Positions 25,650 to 37,238 of a stretch of DNA of 64,000 nucleotides are shown here, piece by piece. A program made the position numbers and the translations under genes. The stretch comes from Geodermatophilus sabuli (lineage in GTDB: Bacteria; Actinomycetota; Actinomycetes; Mycobacteriales; Geodermatophilaceae). The stretch is taken from assembly GCF_900215145.1 (NCBI RefSeq), contig NZ_OBDO01000001.1, forward strand, positions 992,001 through 1,056,000, given 5' to 3'. Position 1 is the first letter of the stretch. Each line of letters starts with the position of its first letter. The notes under the pieces are model-generated. The model ran no database searches, was not told the DNA's origin, and saw only the letters and a list, made by a program, of their open reading frames with translations.

Positions 25650-26003
25650 GTGGAGCAGTACTTCCCGCTCGTCCTCCTGGCCCTGGCCTTCGTCCTGCTC
25701 ATCGTCCTGCCGGCCCGGCAGCGCAAGCGGGCCCAGGCCCAGGCCCAGGCGATGCAGGAGTCGCTGACCCCGGGCACCCCGGTGATGACCACCGCCGGGC
25801 TGCACGGCACGGTCGTCGGCCTCGGCGACGCCACCGTGGACCTGGAGATCGCCCCCGGCGTCGTGGTCACCTTCGCCCGGCAGGCGGTCCTCGAGGTCCG
25901 CAAGCCCGCCGTCCCGGGCCCGGCCACCGCCGACGGGCCGGCCTTCCCCGGCGACGACCCCACCGGCCCGGCCGACGGCGGCCCGGCCGACCGCGCCCAC
26001 TAG
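25650..26003 (+). CDS. yajC: Preprotein translocase accessory subunit YajC
   Basis: 117 residues. One N-terminal membrane helix (YFPLVLLALAFVLLIVLPARQRKRAQ, about 4-28) followed by the small cytoplasmic YajC domain (SLTPGTPVMTTAGLHGTVVGLGDATVDLEIAPGVVVTFAR), where the GxxVxTxxGxxGxV pattern is diagnostic. The tail after VRKPAVPG is Pro/Asp/Gly-rich. YajC joins SecDF and YidC in the holotranslocon. GTG 25650; AGAGAGG lies upstream. Confidence 0.93.
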   Translation: MEQYFPLVLLALAFVLLIVLPARQRKRAQAQAQAMQESLTPGTPVMTTAGLHGTVVGLGDATVDLEIAPGVVVTFARQAVLEVRKPAVPGPATADGPAFPGDDPTGPADGGPADRAH

Positions 26004-26016
26004 GCCGGAGAGACCC

Positions 26017-27681
26017 GTGGCCCAACGCCAGCTCCCGGCGCGCCGGTACTTCGGCGCCTTCCTGCTGATCGTGGCCGTCCTCTACGGCCTGGTCTTCTTC
26101 ACCGGCGACACCCGCACCCCCCAGCTCGGGCTGGACCTCCGCGGCGGGACGACGGTCACGCTGACCGCCCGCACCCCGGACGGCCAGGCGCCGGACCCCG
26201 AGGACCTCGAGCTGGCCCGCCAGATCGTCGAGCAGCGCGTCAACGGCCTCGGTGTCTCCGAGGCCGAGGTCGTGACCGAGGGCGACGCGAACATCGTCAT
26301 CTCCGTCCCCGGTGACGACGGTGACCAGGCCCGCGAGCTGGGGCAGACCGCCCAGCTGCGCTTCCGCCCGGTCCTGGCCGGCCCGGAGGCGGTGGTCCCC
26401 GCCGAGGACGCCGACGCCGCCGAGCCCACGGACACGGCGGTGCCGACCGACGCCGCCGAGCCCACCGACGCGGCCGCGCCGACCGACGCCGCGGCGCCGA
26501 CCGATGCGCAGCCGACCGACGCCGCCCCGGGCGACGCCGTCGAGGACCCCGCGCTCGACCCCAACGCGCCCCCCGTCACGCAGGAGCAGGCCCAGGCGCA
26601 GTACGCGACACTCACCTGTGAGACGGAGGGCTCCGGCGCCGTCGACCGGTCCGAGGACTTCGTCGCCGCCTGCTCGGAGGACGGCACCACCAAGTACCTC
26701 CTGGGCCCGGCCATCCTCGAGGGCACCGACATCGTCGACGCCAGCGCGGGCACCCAGTCGACCACCGGCGAGTGGGTCGTCCTGCTCGACTTCAACTCGA
26801 CCGGCCAGGAGACCTGGGCGACCTACACCGCGGCCAACGTCGGCAAGAACGTCGCCTTCACCCTCGACGGCCGGGTGGTCTCCGCCCCGACGATCCAGGG
26901 CGCCATCAACGGCCAGACGACGATCACCGGTCAGTTCGACCAGGCCGGCGCCGAGCAGCTGGCCAACCAGCTGCGCTACGGCGCGCTGCCGCTCACGTTC
27001 ACCCAGGCCACCGCGCAGTCCATCTCCACCGAACTGGGTGCCGAGCAGCTGCGGGCCGGCCTCATCGCCGGGGCGATCGGCATCGCACTGGTCTTCGTGT
27101 ACGCGCTGGCCTACTACCGGCTGCTGGGCCTGGTCATGATCGCCAGCCTGATCCTGTCCGCGGTGGTCGTGTATGGCGTGCTGGTCCTGCTGGGCCGGCA
27201 GATCGGCTTCACGCTGAGCCTCGCGGGCATCGCCGGGTTCATCGTGTCGATCGGCATCACGGCGGACTCGTTCGTCGTCTACTTCGAACGCCTCAAGGAC
27301 GAGATCCGGGAGGGCCGCACCCTGCGGTCCGCGGTGCCCCGCGCCTGGGTGCGGGCGCGGCGGACCATCCTGTCGGCCGACGCGGTCAGCTTCCTGGCCG
27401 CGGCGATCCTCTACGTCCTGGCGATCGGCGACGTGAAGGGCTTCGCGTTCACCCTGGGCATGTCCACGGTGCTCGACCTCGTCGTCGTCTTCCTCTTCAC
27501 CCATCCGCTGATGGCGGTGCTGGCCCGCTTCAAGAGCTTCGGCAGCAGCCGCTTCTCCGGCCTCGGCAGCAGCCTCGACCGTCCCGGGCGGCCCGCCGGC
27601 CGGCGACCCGCCCGCGACCGGCAGCTGGTGGGCGCCACCAGCGGGGCGGGCAGCACCGCGCAGGACAGGAGCGACTCATGA
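26017..27681 (+). CDS. secD: Protein translocase subunit SecD
   Basis: 554 residues. RND-type proton-driven motor that helps pull secreted proteins across the membrane. TM1 (FGAFLLIVAVLYGLVFF) is followed by QLGLDLRGGTTVTL, the D1 SecD motif; a large extracytoplasmic P1 domain; then five membrane helices from about 348, with IGITADSFVVYFERLKDEIREG bearing the conserved Asp of TM4. Odd feature: an Ala/Asp/Pro/Thr repeat (PTDAA units, about residues 135-175) inserted in P1, which reflects a tandem DNA repeat. It overlaps secF (ATGA). Confidence 0.96.
   Translation: MAQRQLPARRYFGAFLLIVAVLYGLVFFTGDTRTPQLGLDLRGGTTVTLTARTPDGQAPDPEDLELARQIVEQRVNGLGVSEAEVVTEGDANIVISVPGDDGDQARELGQTAQLRFRPVLAGPEAVVPAEDADAAEPTDTAVPTDAAEPTDAAAPTDAAAPTDAQPTDAAPGDAVEDPALDPNAPPVTQEQAQAQYATLTCETEGSGAVDRSEDFVAACSEDGTTKYLLGPAILEGTDIVDASAGTQSTTGEWVVLLDFNSTGQETWATYTAANVGKNVAFTLDGRVVSAPTIQGAINGQTTITGQFDQAGAEQLANQLRYGALPLTFTQATAQSISTELGAEQLRAGLIAGAIGIALVFVYALAYYRLLGLVMIASLILSAVVVYGVLVLLGRQIGFTLSLAGIAGFIVSIGITADSFVVYFERLKDEIREGRTLRSAVPRAWVRARRTILSADAVSFLAAAILYVLAIGDVKGFAFTLGMSTVLDLVVVFLFTHPLMAVLARFKSFGSSRFSGLGSSLDRPGRPAGRRPARDRQLVGATSGAGSTAQDRSDS
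26420..26530 (+). repeat. Tandem repeat in secD coding PTDAA units
   Basis: Imperfect tandem repeats of about 15 bases (variants of CCGACCGACGCCGCG) encode a run of PTD(A)A pentapeptides inside the extracytoplasmic P1 domain. Copy number in such tracts commonly varies between strains. Confidence 0.75.
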
Positions 27682-29072
27682 CCGGCCCCGACCACCGTCC
27701 GGGGGACGACGAGCTGCCGGTGGGCACCGACGCCGACGAGGCGCAGGACACCTCCCGCGTGGCGACCGACGCCGCCGCGGCCGCCGACGACTCCGCCCTC
27801 GACGACGCCGGCCTGCCCCACGAGGGCGAGCGCGGCACCCGCCGTCCCGCGCGGCGGGCGTCCCTGGCGCACCGGCTCTACAACGGTGAGGCCGGCCTCG
27901 ACGTCGTCGGCCGCAGCCGGCTGATCTACAAGGTCACCGCCGTCGTGTTCCTGCTGTGCCTGCTGGCGATGGTCTTCCGGGGCTTCAACTTCGGCATCGA
28001 CTTCGCCGGGGGCAACAGCTTCCGGCTGCCCGGCACCGAGCAGCAGCTGAGTGAGGTCCGCGAGGCCGCCGAGGACGCCGGCGCCGACGTCGCCAGCGCC
28101 CAGGTGGTCGGTGGCAACACGGTGCTGCTGCGTACCGGGGCGCTGGACAACGACGGGGAGCGGGCCGTCGTGGAGGCGGTCGCCGACGCCGCCGGGATCG
28201 AACCGGGCCAGGTGAGCCCGGAGTCGGTCAGCGCCGAGTGGGGCAGGGACATCACCGACCAGGCCGTGTTCGCCCTGGTGGTCTTCCTCGTGGCCGTCAC
28301 GCTGTTCCTCGCCGTGCGGTTCCAGCTGAAGATGGCGATCGGGGCCATGGCAGCCCTGGTCCACGACATCGTGGTGACCGCGGGCGTCTACGCGCTGATC
28401 GGCTTCGAGGTCACCCCGTCGACGGTGATCGGCTTCCTGACCATCCTGGGGTTCTCCCTCTACGACACCGTCGTCGTGTTCGACAAGGTGGACGAGAACA
28501 CCAAGGACGTCGTCCGCAGCGCGCGGATGACGTGGGGTGAGGCGGCCAACCTCGCGGTCAACCAGACCCTCATGCGGTCGATCAACACCTCGGTGATCGC
28601 GCTGCTGCCGGTCGCCGGCCTGCTGTTCGTCGGCGCGGGTCTGCTCGGGGTCGGGACGCTCAAGGACCTCGCGCTGGTGCTCTTCGTCGGCCTGGCCGCC
28701 GGCACCTACTCGTCGATCTTCCTGGCGACGCCCATCGTGGCCGACCTCAAGGCCCGGGAGCCGGAGGTCCAGGCGCTGCGCAAGCGGGTGGAGGCCCGCC
28801 GGTCGTCGCAGGTCCGCGAGGGCAGCGCCCGCCCGGCGGCGGGTGCGGCGCCCGTGGCCAGCGCCCGGCGCACCGGCGCCGCGGCCCGCCGCACCGGCGG
28901 GGTGGCCCTCGCCGAGCGCGAGGACGACCTCGGGCCGGCCCCGGCCGACGTGGTGGTCGAGTCGCCGGCGTCGGTGCGCCCCGAGCCGCGGACCGGCGGA
29001 ACGGCCGCGCCCCGGCCCGGTGCCCGGCCGCAGCGGCCGGGCCGCCCGTCCGGCGGGAGGAAGCGCCGGTGA
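27678..29072 (+). CDS. secF: Protein translocase subunit SecF
   Basis: 464 residues, longer than the usual 300-400 because of variable ends: an acidic N-terminal 60 residues and a basic Arg/Ala/Pro-rich C-terminal tail of about 110. The core has TM1, FNFGIDFAGGNSF (SecF D motif), the P4 domain, and membrane helices around VHDIVVTAGVYALIGFEV and ILGFSLYDTVVVFDKVDENT, the latter being the SecF signature. Complexes with SecD. GTGA overlap with apt. Confidence 0.96.
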   Translation: MTGPDHRPGDDELPVGTDADEAQDTSRVATDAAAAADDSALDDAGLPHEGERGTRRPARRASLAHRLYNGEAGLDVVGRSRLIYKVTAVVFLLCLLAMVFRGFNFGIDFAGGNSFRLPGTEQQLSEVREAAEDAGADVASAQVVGGNTVLLRTGALDNDGERAVVEAVADAAGIEPGQVSPESVSAEWGRDITDQAVFALVVFLVAVTLFLAVRFQLKMAIGAMAALVHDIVVTAGVYALIGFEVTPSTVIGFLTILGFSLYDTVVVFDKVDENTKDVVRSARMTWGEAANLAVNQTLMRSINTSVIALLPVAGLLFVGAGLLGVGTLKDLALVLFVGLAAGTYSSIFLATPIVADLKAREPEVQALRKRVEARRSSQVREGSARPAAGAAPVASARRTGAAARRTGGVALAEREDDLGPAPADVVVESPASVRPEPRTGGTAAPRPGARPQRPGRPSGGRKRR

Positions 29073-29665
29073 CCGCGGAGCCGGTCGACACGGCCGGCGC
29101 GGTGGCCCTCGACGAGCTGATCGCCGGCCTGACCGTCGACGTGCCCGACCACCCGGAGCCGGGCGTGGTCTTCCGCGACCTGACGCCGGTGTTCGCCGAC
29201 GGTCCCGTGTTCCGCCGGGTGGTCGATGCCCTGGCCGCGCCCCAGCTGGCCGACCCCCGGGCCGCGGCGCTGGGTGCGGCGGACGGCGGGCAGGGCTTCG
29301 ACGTCGTCGTCGGGGTGGAGGCCCGCGGTTTCCTGCTGGCCGCCGCCGTCGCCCTGGACGCCGGCGTGGGGGTGGTGCCGGTCCGGAAGGCCGGCAAGCT
29401 GCCCCGGGAGCGCATCGCGGCGGACTACGCGCTGGAGTACGGGACGGCGACGCTGGAGCTGCACGCCGACTCCGTCCGCCCCGGTCAACGGGTCCTGGTC
29501 GTCGACGACGTGCTGGCGACCGGCGGCACCCTCGAGGCGGCCGTCGCCCTCGTCGAGCAGCTCGGTGGGGTGGTCACCGCCGTCTCGGTGGTCGTGGAGC
29601 TGGCCGCGCTCGGCGGGCGGCAGCGGCTGGCACCGCACGCGGTCCACGCCCTCTGGACCACCTGA
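29069..29665 (+). CDS. apt: Adenine phosphoribosyltransferase
   Basis: 198 residues. Salvages adenine to AMP using PRPP. PRPP-binding motif VLVVDDVLATGGTLEAAVAL (about 143-162), preceded by the flexible loop RERIAADYALEYGTATLELH and by DVVVGVEARGFLLAAAVAL; IAGLTVDVPDHPEPGVVFRDLTP is the N-terminal APRT segment. The link secF-apt-relA is conserved in actinobacteria and places adenine salvage beside (p)ppGpp metabolism. Confidence 0.95.
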   Translation: MTAEPVDTAGAVALDELIAGLTVDVPDHPEPGVVFRDLTPVFADGPVFRRVVDALAAPQLADPRAAALGAADGGQGFDVVVGVEARGFLLAAAVALDAGVGVVPVRKAGKLPRERIAADYALEYGTATLELHADSVRPGQRVLVVDDVLATGGTLEAAVALVEQLGGVVTAVSVVVELAALGGRQRLAPHAVHALWTT

Positions 29666-29711
29666 GGGGGAGGCGCCCACCGGTCGGGATCACGGCGACA
29701 CGCCGTCCGGC

Positions 29712-29717
29712 TAGCAT
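29712..29717 (+). promoter_or_regulatory. Candidate -10 TAGCAT of relA
   Basis: TAGCAT in the 90-base gap after apt would give a leader of about 32 nt ending in a GCAGGAG ribosome binding site before the relA ATG. Confidence 0.45.
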
Positions 29718-29755
29718 GGTGAGGGTCGTTCCTCCTACGGCCTGCAGGAGTCGCC

Positions 29756-32227
<2,472 letters not shown>

Positions 32228-32232
32228 GAGCG

Positions 32233-32259
32233 GCCACGATCAGGTGACCCGATCGTGGC
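32233..32259. terminator. Probable terminator between relA and the cyclophilin pair
   Basis: Nine-base arms GCCACGATC/GATCGTGGC with a 9-base loop, six bases after the relA stop; convergent genes meet here. The following 130 bases to 32389 contain no gene I can support. Confidence 0.55.
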
Positions 32260-32389
32260 GCGTCCACCTCGCCGTGGGCGGTGCGGGAGGGCGCGCGGCG
32301 GTGGGGGGACGCCGCTCAGGCGGGGGCGGTCTCGGCCGGGGAGGCCGGGTTCTCGCAGGGCGCTCCGGGTTCCGGCCCGCGGCGCGCCC

Positions 32390-33109
32390 TCACGCCACGG
32401 TCATCGACTCGATGGTGACCGGCACGCTCGGGGCGCCACCGCCCGGGCTGGGGTCCATCGAGCCGTCGTTGCCGTTGGCCGCGACGACGTCGAGCACCGC
32501 CAGGCCGGCGTCGTCCACGGTGCCGACGACGGTGTAGTCCGGCGGGAGCTGGCTGTCACCCCAGACGAGGAAGAACTGGCTGCCGTCGACACCCTGCCCG
32601 CTGTTGGCCATCGCGACGGTGCCGCGCGGGTAGGTCTCCTCACCGGTGACCTCCGTGGGGGAGGTGTAGGTCGGGCCGCCGGCGCCGGTGCCGGTCGGGT
32701 CGCCGCACTGCAGCACCTGCAGGCCCGGGCTGTCGACCTCCCGGTGGCAGGGGGAGTCGTCGAAGAACCCCGCCTCGGTCAGGTGCGCCAGGCTGGCCGC
32801 CGCGCACGGCGTGGCCTCCTGGTCGAGGGTGAGGGTCAGCTCGCCGAGGTTGGTCGTCATGAGCAGGTCGGTGGTGCCCTCGGTGGGGACCTCCTCGGGC
32901 GGGGTGTCGACCTCGATGAGGTAGGGGTTGGCCGTCGAGCCGGCTTCCCACTCGCAGGTCGTCGTCCCCGAAGCCGTCGAGTCCCCGCCGGAGGCGCCGC
33001 CGGAGCCGGACCCGGCGGAGGACGCCGCGCCCGGGTCGTCGCCCGAGCACGCGGCGAGGGCGAGCAGCGCCCCCGCGAGCGCACCGGCGACGCGCAGCCG
33101 AGCGGTCAC
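32390..33109 (-). CDS. Cyclophilin-type peptidyl-prolyl isomerase, lipoprotein
   Basis: 239 residues. Signal peptide with lipobox ALAAC (Cys about 21), then a Ser/Gly linker and a cyclophilin domain: LTHL-type ACAAASLAHLTEAGFFDDSPCHR, VLQCGDPTGTGAGGPTY, RGTVAMANSG, GSQFFLVWGDSQLPPDYTVVGTV. The catalytic-core Phe-Phe and Gln of QFFL are present; the usual FHR is replaced by CHR. The protein should fold proteins outside the membrane. GTGA overlap with the second cyclophilin gene upstream; the two are tandem paralogues. Confidence 0.88.
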   Translation of the reverse strand: MTARLRVAGALAGALLALAACSGDDPGAASSAGSGSGGASGGDSTASGTTTCEWEAGSTANPYLIEVDTPPEEVPTEGTTDLLMTTNLGELTLTLDQEATPCAAASLAHLTEAGFFDDSPCHREVDSPGLQVLQCGDPTGTGAGGPTYTSPTEVTGEETYPRGTVAMANSGQGVDGSQFFLVWGDSQLPPDYTVVGTVDDAGLAVLDVVAANGNDGSMDPSPGGGAPSVPVTIESMTVA

Positions 33110-33948
33110 GCGACCACGGTCATCGACTCGATGGTCACCGGGACGTTCGGGGCGCCACCGCCGGGGTTGGGCTCCATCGACCCGTCGTTGCCGGCGGCCG
33201 CGATCTGGTCGAGGACGGCCAGGCCGGCCTCGTCGACGGTGCCGACGACGGTGTAGTCGGGGGACAGCTGCGAGTCGGTGAAGACGAGGAAGAACTGGCT
33301 GCCGGTCGAGCCCGGGGCGCCGCTGTTGGCCATGGCGATGGCGCCGCGCGGGTAGGTCGTCTCCGGCGTGACCTCCTCGGCGAACTTGTAGGTCGGGCCG
33401 CCCTGGCCGGTGCCGGTGGGGTCACCGCACTGCAGGACGCCGAAGGCCTCGCCGTTGACCATGCGGTGGCACGGGCTGCCGTCGAAGAACTGCTGCTGCG
33501 CCAGGTGGGTGAAGCTCGCCGCGGCGCACGGGGCCTTCGCCCGGTCCAGCGTGAGGGTGACGTCGCCCTGCGAGGTGCTCATCAGCAGGGTGCCGGTGCC
33601 CTGGGTCGGCGTCGCCTCGGGGGTGGGCGGGGTGCCGACGTCGACGAGGTTCGGGTTGCCCGACTCGTCGGGGGCGTAGGTGCAGTTCACGGTGCCGTCG
33701 GCGTTGGTCGTGGCGGCCGCGGAGCTGCTCGTGGGCGCCGACGCCGTCGGGTCGGCGGCGGTGTCGTCGGTGTCGTCGCCGCCGGTGCCGGTGATCAGCC
33801 AGACGGCGCCGATCACCAGGAGCACGGCGACCGTGGTGGCCCCGATCAGCAGGTTGCGACGGCGCTTGCGGGCCAGCTCGGCGCGACGCTCGAGTTGGCG
33901 CTGCAGACGCCGCTGGGCGGCCTGCCGCCGCTGCTTGTTGCTCGGCAC
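33106..33948 (-). CDS. Cyclophilin-type peptidyl-prolyl isomerase, membrane-anchored
   Basis: 280 residues. A strongly basic N-terminal helix (KQRRQAAQRRLQRQLERRAELARKRRR) leads into one membrane helix (NLLIGATTVAVLLVIGAVWLI, about 32-52), an Asp/Ser/Thr linker, and a cyclophilin domain close to its downstream neighbour (AASFTHLAQQQFFDGSPCHRMV, VLQCGDPTGTGQGG, RGAIAMANSG, GSQFFLVFTDSQLSPDYTVVG). The domain lies outside the membrane. The mycobacterial ppiB gene occupies the same spot beside relA. The order relA-cyclophilin-hydrolase-hisS is conserved; the duplication is the special feature. Confidence 0.9.
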   Translation of the reverse strand: MPSNKQRRQAAQRRLQRQLERRAELARKRRRNLLIGATTVAVLLVIGAVWLITGTGGDDTDDTAADPTASAPTSSSAAATTNADGTVNCTYAPDESGNPNLVDVGTPPTPEATPTQGTGTLLMSTSQGDVTLTLDRAKAPCAAASFTHLAQQQFFDGSPCHRMVNGEAFGVLQCGDPTGTGQGGPTYKFAEEVTPETTYPRGAIAMANSGAPGSTGSQFFLVFTDSQLSPDYTVVGTVDEAGLAVLDQIAAAGNDGSMEPNPGGGAPNVPVTIESMTVVA

Positions 33949-34035
33949 GGGTCGGACTCCTCGGAGGGACGGCTGCTGCGGCGGGGCGCGGGGGCACGGC
34001 CCGGCGCGCGCCCACGCACCGCTGGTCGGTGGGCG

Positions 34036-34041
34036 AGTCTA
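34036..34041 (-). promoter_or_regulatory. Candidate -10 TAGACT of the cyclophilin operon
   Basis: On the minus strand TAGACT would start transcription about 80 bases before the cyclophilin ATG. It lies in the 166-base divergent gap shared with the metallo-hydrolase gene. Confidence 0.45.
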
Positions 34042-34102
34042 GGTGGCGGACCTGAGCGATCCCCGTCAACGGGAAGCCGCGGAGCGGCGCGGGCCCCCCG
34101 CG

Positions 34103-34108
34103 TAACCT
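34103..34108 (+). promoter_or_regulatory. -10-like TAACCT of the metallo-hydrolase gene
   Basis: TAACCT ends six bases before the GTG at 34115, so the transcript should be leaderless. It is divergent from the cyclophilin promoter. Confidence 0.5.
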
Positions 34109-34114
34109 GCACGG

Positions 34115-34810
34115 GTGCTCATCCGCTCGTTCCCCGCCGGCGCGTTCGGCACCAACTGCTACGCGGTCGCCACCGGCCCCCGGCAGGAGTGCGTGGTCGT
34201 CGACCCCGGGATGGACGCCGTCGAGCCGCTGGCCCGCATGCTGGCCGACGACGGCCTCAAGCCGGTGGCTGTCGTCCTCACCCACGGCCACCTCGACCAC
34301 ACCTTCTCGGTGCTGCCGGTCTGCGACGGCTACGACATCCCCGCCTACCTGCACCCGCAGGACTCCGGCATGCTCGCCGACCCGGTGGCCTGGCACGGGC
34401 CGCAGCTGGCCCCGCTGATCAGCGGCGTGCGGCTGCCGGACCCCTCCGACGTGCTGCCGCTGGACGACGGCGCCGTCCTGTCCCTGGCCGGGGTGGAGCT
34501 GACCGTCCGGCACGCCCCCGGGCACACCCAGGGGTCGGTGGTGTTCTCCCTCGACCTCGGCGAGGTCCCGGGCCTGCTGGCCGGCGACGTCCTCTTCGCC
34601 GGCTCGGTGGGCCGGGTGGACCTGCCCGGCGGGTCGTGGGAGGCGATGCTGGGCTCCCTGCGCGACGTCGTCCTGCCGCTCGACGACGAGACGGTGGTGC
34701 TGCCCGGTCACGGCCCGGCGACGACGATCGGCCGGGAGCGGGCGACCAACCCCTACCTCGCCGAGGCGGCTGTGGGTGCCGGCCCGGCCCCGAAGGGGCG
34801 CGGGCTGTGA
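34115..34810 (+). CDS. Metallo-beta-lactamase fold hydrolase, glyoxalase II-like
   Basis: 231 residues. The binuclear metal motif THGHLDHTF (HxHxDH, about 51-57) is followed by a late His in [11 protein letters not shown], the Asp in [14 protein letters not shown] and the last His in VLPGHGPAT, so all ligands are there. Similar proteins between relA/ppi and hisS in actinobacteria are annotated as glyoxalase II or YcbL-like hydrolases. The substrate could be a thioester of a small thiol (mycothiol in this lineage), but this is inference. GTG 34115 is supported by the leaderless-type hexamer. Confidence 0.85.
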   Translation: MLIRSFPAGAFGTNCYAVATGPRQECVVVDPGMDAVEPLARMLADDGLKPVAVVLTHGHLDHTFSVLPVCDGYDIPAYLHPQDSGMLADPVAWHGPQLAPLISGVRLPDPSDVLPLDDGAVLSLAGVELTVRHAPGHTQGSVVFSLDLGEVPGLLAGDVLFAGSVGRVDLPGGSWEAMLGSLRDVVLPLDDETVVLPGHGPATTIGRERATNPYLAEAAVGAGPAPKGRGL

Positions 34811-34877
34811 CGGCGACGGGCGTGGGAGCACCGGCGACCGGGGAGCGGATCGGGTCCGGAGCCGGACGGAGGGCAGC

Positions 34878-36158
34878 GTGAGCGGGCTGACCGCGCCGAA
34901 GGGGACGTTCGACACCCTGCCGCCGGAGTCGGCGCGCTTCCTCGCCGTGCGGGACACCCTGACCGCACCGCTGCGGCGGGCCGGGTACGGCTACGTCGAG
35001 ACGCCGGTGTTCGAGGAGACCGCCGTGTTCTCCCGCGGGGTGGGGGAGTCCACCGACGTCGTGACGAAGGAGATGTACACCTTCGAGGACCGCGGGGGCC
35101 GCTCGCTGACCCTGCGCCCGGAGCTCACCGCCGGGCTCATGCGGGCGTTCATCGAGCACCGGCTGCACACCGGTGCGCTGCCGGTCAAGCTGTGGACCGT
35201 CGGCTCGGCGTTCCGCTACGAGCGCCCGCAGGCCGGCCGCTACCGGCACTTCACGCAGGTGGACATGGAGGCCCTCGGCCTCGACGACCCGGCGCTGGAC
35301 GCCGAGGTGGTGGCGCTGGGGGTGCAGGGCTTCCGCGACCTGGGGCTGACCGACTTCGAGCTGCTACTCACCTCGCTGGGCGACGCCACCTGCCGGCCGC
35401 AGTACCGCGAGCTGCTGGTGAGCTACCTGGACACGCTCGACCTGGACGAGGAGACCCGGCGGCGGGCGGAGATCAACCCGCTGCGGGTGCTCGACGACAA
35501 GCGGCCCGAGGTGCAGGCGCAGCTCGACGACGCCCCGCTGATGGCCGACCACCTCTCGGACTCGACCCGGGCCCACTACGACGCCGTCCGCCAGCACCTG
35601 ACCGACCTGGGCGTCACCTGGACCGAGGCCCCGAAGCTGGTGCGCGGGCTGGACTACTACACGAAGACGACCTTCGAGTTCGTGCACAACGGCCTGGGCG
35701 CGCAGTCGGCGATCGGTGGCGGGGGTCGCTACGACGGGCTGTCGGCGGCGCTCGGCGGCCCGGACGTGTCGGGCATCGGCTACGCGGTCGGCGTGGACCG
35801 GACGCTGCTGGCGGTGCAGGCCGAGGGCCTGGACATCGGTGCCACCGCGGGGGTCCAGGCGTTCGTCGTCCCGCTGGGCGCCGAGGCCAAGCGGCTGGCG
35901 GTGCGCCTGGTGGGGCAGCTGCGGGAGGCCGGGATCTCGGCGGACACCGTCTACGGCGACCGCGGTCTCAAGGGCGCCATGAAGGCCGCCGACCGGTCGG
36001 GCGCCTCGCACGCGGTCGTCATCGGTGACCGGGACCTCGCCGAGGGCGTCGGCCAGCTCAAGGACCTGCGCACCGGCGAGCAGGCCGCCGTCCCGGTGGC
36101 CGACCTGTTCGATGCGCTGAAGCGTGCGACGGTGGACGTGCGAGAGACGCGCGAGTGA
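34878..36158 (+). CDS. hisS: Histidyl-tRNA synthetase
   Basis: 426 residues. Class II catalytic core with motif 1 around [15 protein letters not shown], motif 2 [22 protein letters not shown], the histidine-specific [15 protein letters not shown] and motif 3 [13 protein letters not shown]; the anticodon domain begins near [16 protein letters not shown]. The frame is open upstream, but GTG 34878 precedes the conserved [10 protein letters not shown] and has GGAGGG nearby. The stop TGA is part of a repeat element that starts GTGAGCATCGCAGCGAGC. Confidence 0.96.
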   Translation: MSGLTAPKGTFDTLPPESARFLAVRDTLTAPLRRAGYGYVETPVFEETAVFSRGVGESTDVVTKEMYTFEDRGGRSLTLRPELTAGLMRAFIEHRLHTGALPVKLWTVGSAFRYERPQAGRYRHFTQVDMEALGLDDPALDAEVVALGVQGFRDLGLTDFELLLTSLGDATCRPQYRELLVSYLDTLDLDEETRRRAEINPLRVLDDKRPEVQAQLDDAPLMADHLSDSTRAHYDAVRQHLTDLGVTWTEAPKLVRGLDYYTKTTFEFVHNGLGAQSAIGGGGRYDGLSAALGGPDVSGIGYAVGVDRTLLAVQAEGLDIGATAGVQAFVVPLGAEAKRLAVRLVGQLREAGISADTVYGDRGLKGAMKAADRSGASHAVVIGDRDLAEGVGQLKDLRTGEQAAVPVADLFDALKRATVDVRETRE

Positions 36159-36226
36159 GCATCGCAGCGAGCGCCGGCGAGCGAGGAGCGGAGCGAGTGC
36201 GGAGCCGAACGAAGGGCAGGGTGTGA
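36155..36226 (+). repeat. Junction repeat between hisS and an aldo-keto reductase gene
   Basis: Begins at the hisS GTGA stop-start overlap with GTGAGCATCGCAGCGAGC, identical over 18 bases to 42215-42232, and contains the exact core GAGCGAGGAGCGGAGCG at 36179-36195. The segment is an open 23-codon frame from GTG 36155 that ends by overlapping the next gene's GTG; whether it is translated is unknown. Confidence 0.7.
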
Positions 36227-37212
36227 GTTCGATGGAGCAGCGGCCGCTGGGCCGGACGGGCGCCGACGTCAGCGTCGTCGGACTCGGCACGTGGCAGCTG
36301 GGCGGGGACTGGGGGGACGTCGACGACGACGCCGCAGCCGACGTCCTCGACGCCGCGCTCGACGCCGGCGTGACGCTGCTGGACACCGCCGACGTCTACG
36401 GCGACGGACGCTCGGAGGAGCGGATCCGGAGGGCGCTCGCCGCCCGGTCGGACCGCCCGTTCGTCGCCACCAAGGCCGGCCGCCGCGCCGACCCCTTCGA
36501 GGCCGCCCAGTACACGCCCGCGAACCTGCGGGCCTGGATCGACCGCTCCCGCCGCACCCTCGGCGTCGAGACCCTCGACCTGGTCCAGCTGCACTGCCCG
36601 CCGCCGGCGGTGTACTCCGACCAGCGGGTCTACGACACCCTCGACGCCCTGGTCGAGGAGCAGGCGATCGCCGCCTACGGCGTCTCGGTGGAGACCGTCG
36701 CGGAGGGGCTGACCGCCCTGGAGCACCCCGGCGTCGCCACCGTCCAGGTGATCCTCAACGTCTTCCGGCGCAAGCCGCTGGAGGAGCTGCTGCCCGCGGC
36801 AGCGAAGGCCGGCGTCGGCGTCCTCGCCCGCGTGCCCCTGGCCAGCGGCCTGCTGACCGGCAAGTACGACGAGTCGACGACGTTCCCGGCCGACGACCAC
36901 CGGAACTTCAACCGCAACGGCGAGGCCTTCGACGTCGGCGAGACGTTCTCCGGCGTGCCCTTCGAGGTCGGCGTCGCCGCTGCCCGGGAGGTCGCCGAGA
37001 TCGCCGGCGACGCCCCGACGGCGGCGTTCGCGCTGCGCTGGGTGATCGACCAGCCCGGCGTCACCACCGTCATCCCCGGTGCGCGCACCGTCGAGCAGGT
37101 CCGCGGCAACGTCGCCGCCGCCTCGCTCGCCCCCCTGACCGATGCCCAGCTGGCCGATCTCGAGCGCGTGTACGACGAGCGCATCCGCGCCCACGTGCAC
37201 GACCGCTGGTAG
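36223..37212 (+). CDS. Aldo/keto reductase
   Basis: 329 residues, a (beta-alpha)8 NADPH-dependent oxidoreductase. Catalytic tetrad segments: [15 protein letters not shown] (Asp, Tyr), VATKAGRR (Lys) and LVQLHCPP (His). The NADP region near the C-terminus reads [20 protein letters not shown]. Closest general type is the AKR11/YghZ-like group; the substrate is unknown. GTG 36223 (with GAAGGG six bases upstream) is used; ATG 36232 is the alternative. It follows the hisS repeat element and precedes aspS. Confidence 0.88.
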   Translation: MSSMEQRPLGRTGADVSVVGLGTWQLGGDWGDVDDDAAADVLDAALDAGVTLLDTADVYGDGRSEERIRRALAARSDRPFVATKAGRRADPFEAAQYTPANLRAWIDRSRRTLGVETLDLVQLHCPPPAVYSDQRVYDTLDALVEEQAIAAYGVSVETVAEGLTALEHPGVATVQVILNVFRRKPLEELLPAAAKAGVGVLARVPLASGLLTGKYDESTTFPADDHRNFNRNGEAFDVGETFSGVPFEVGVAAAREVAEIAGDAPTAAFALRWVIDQPGVTTVIPGARTVEQVRGNVAAASLAPLTDAQLADLERVYDERIRAHVHDRW

Positions 37213-37238
37213 TCACCCCTCCCCGAAAGGCTCTCCCA

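Noticed and set aside
26420-26530. CRISPR-like regular repeats
   Set aside because: The units are adjacent without spacers and lie inside secD; no cas genes are present. No CRISPR array was found in the window.
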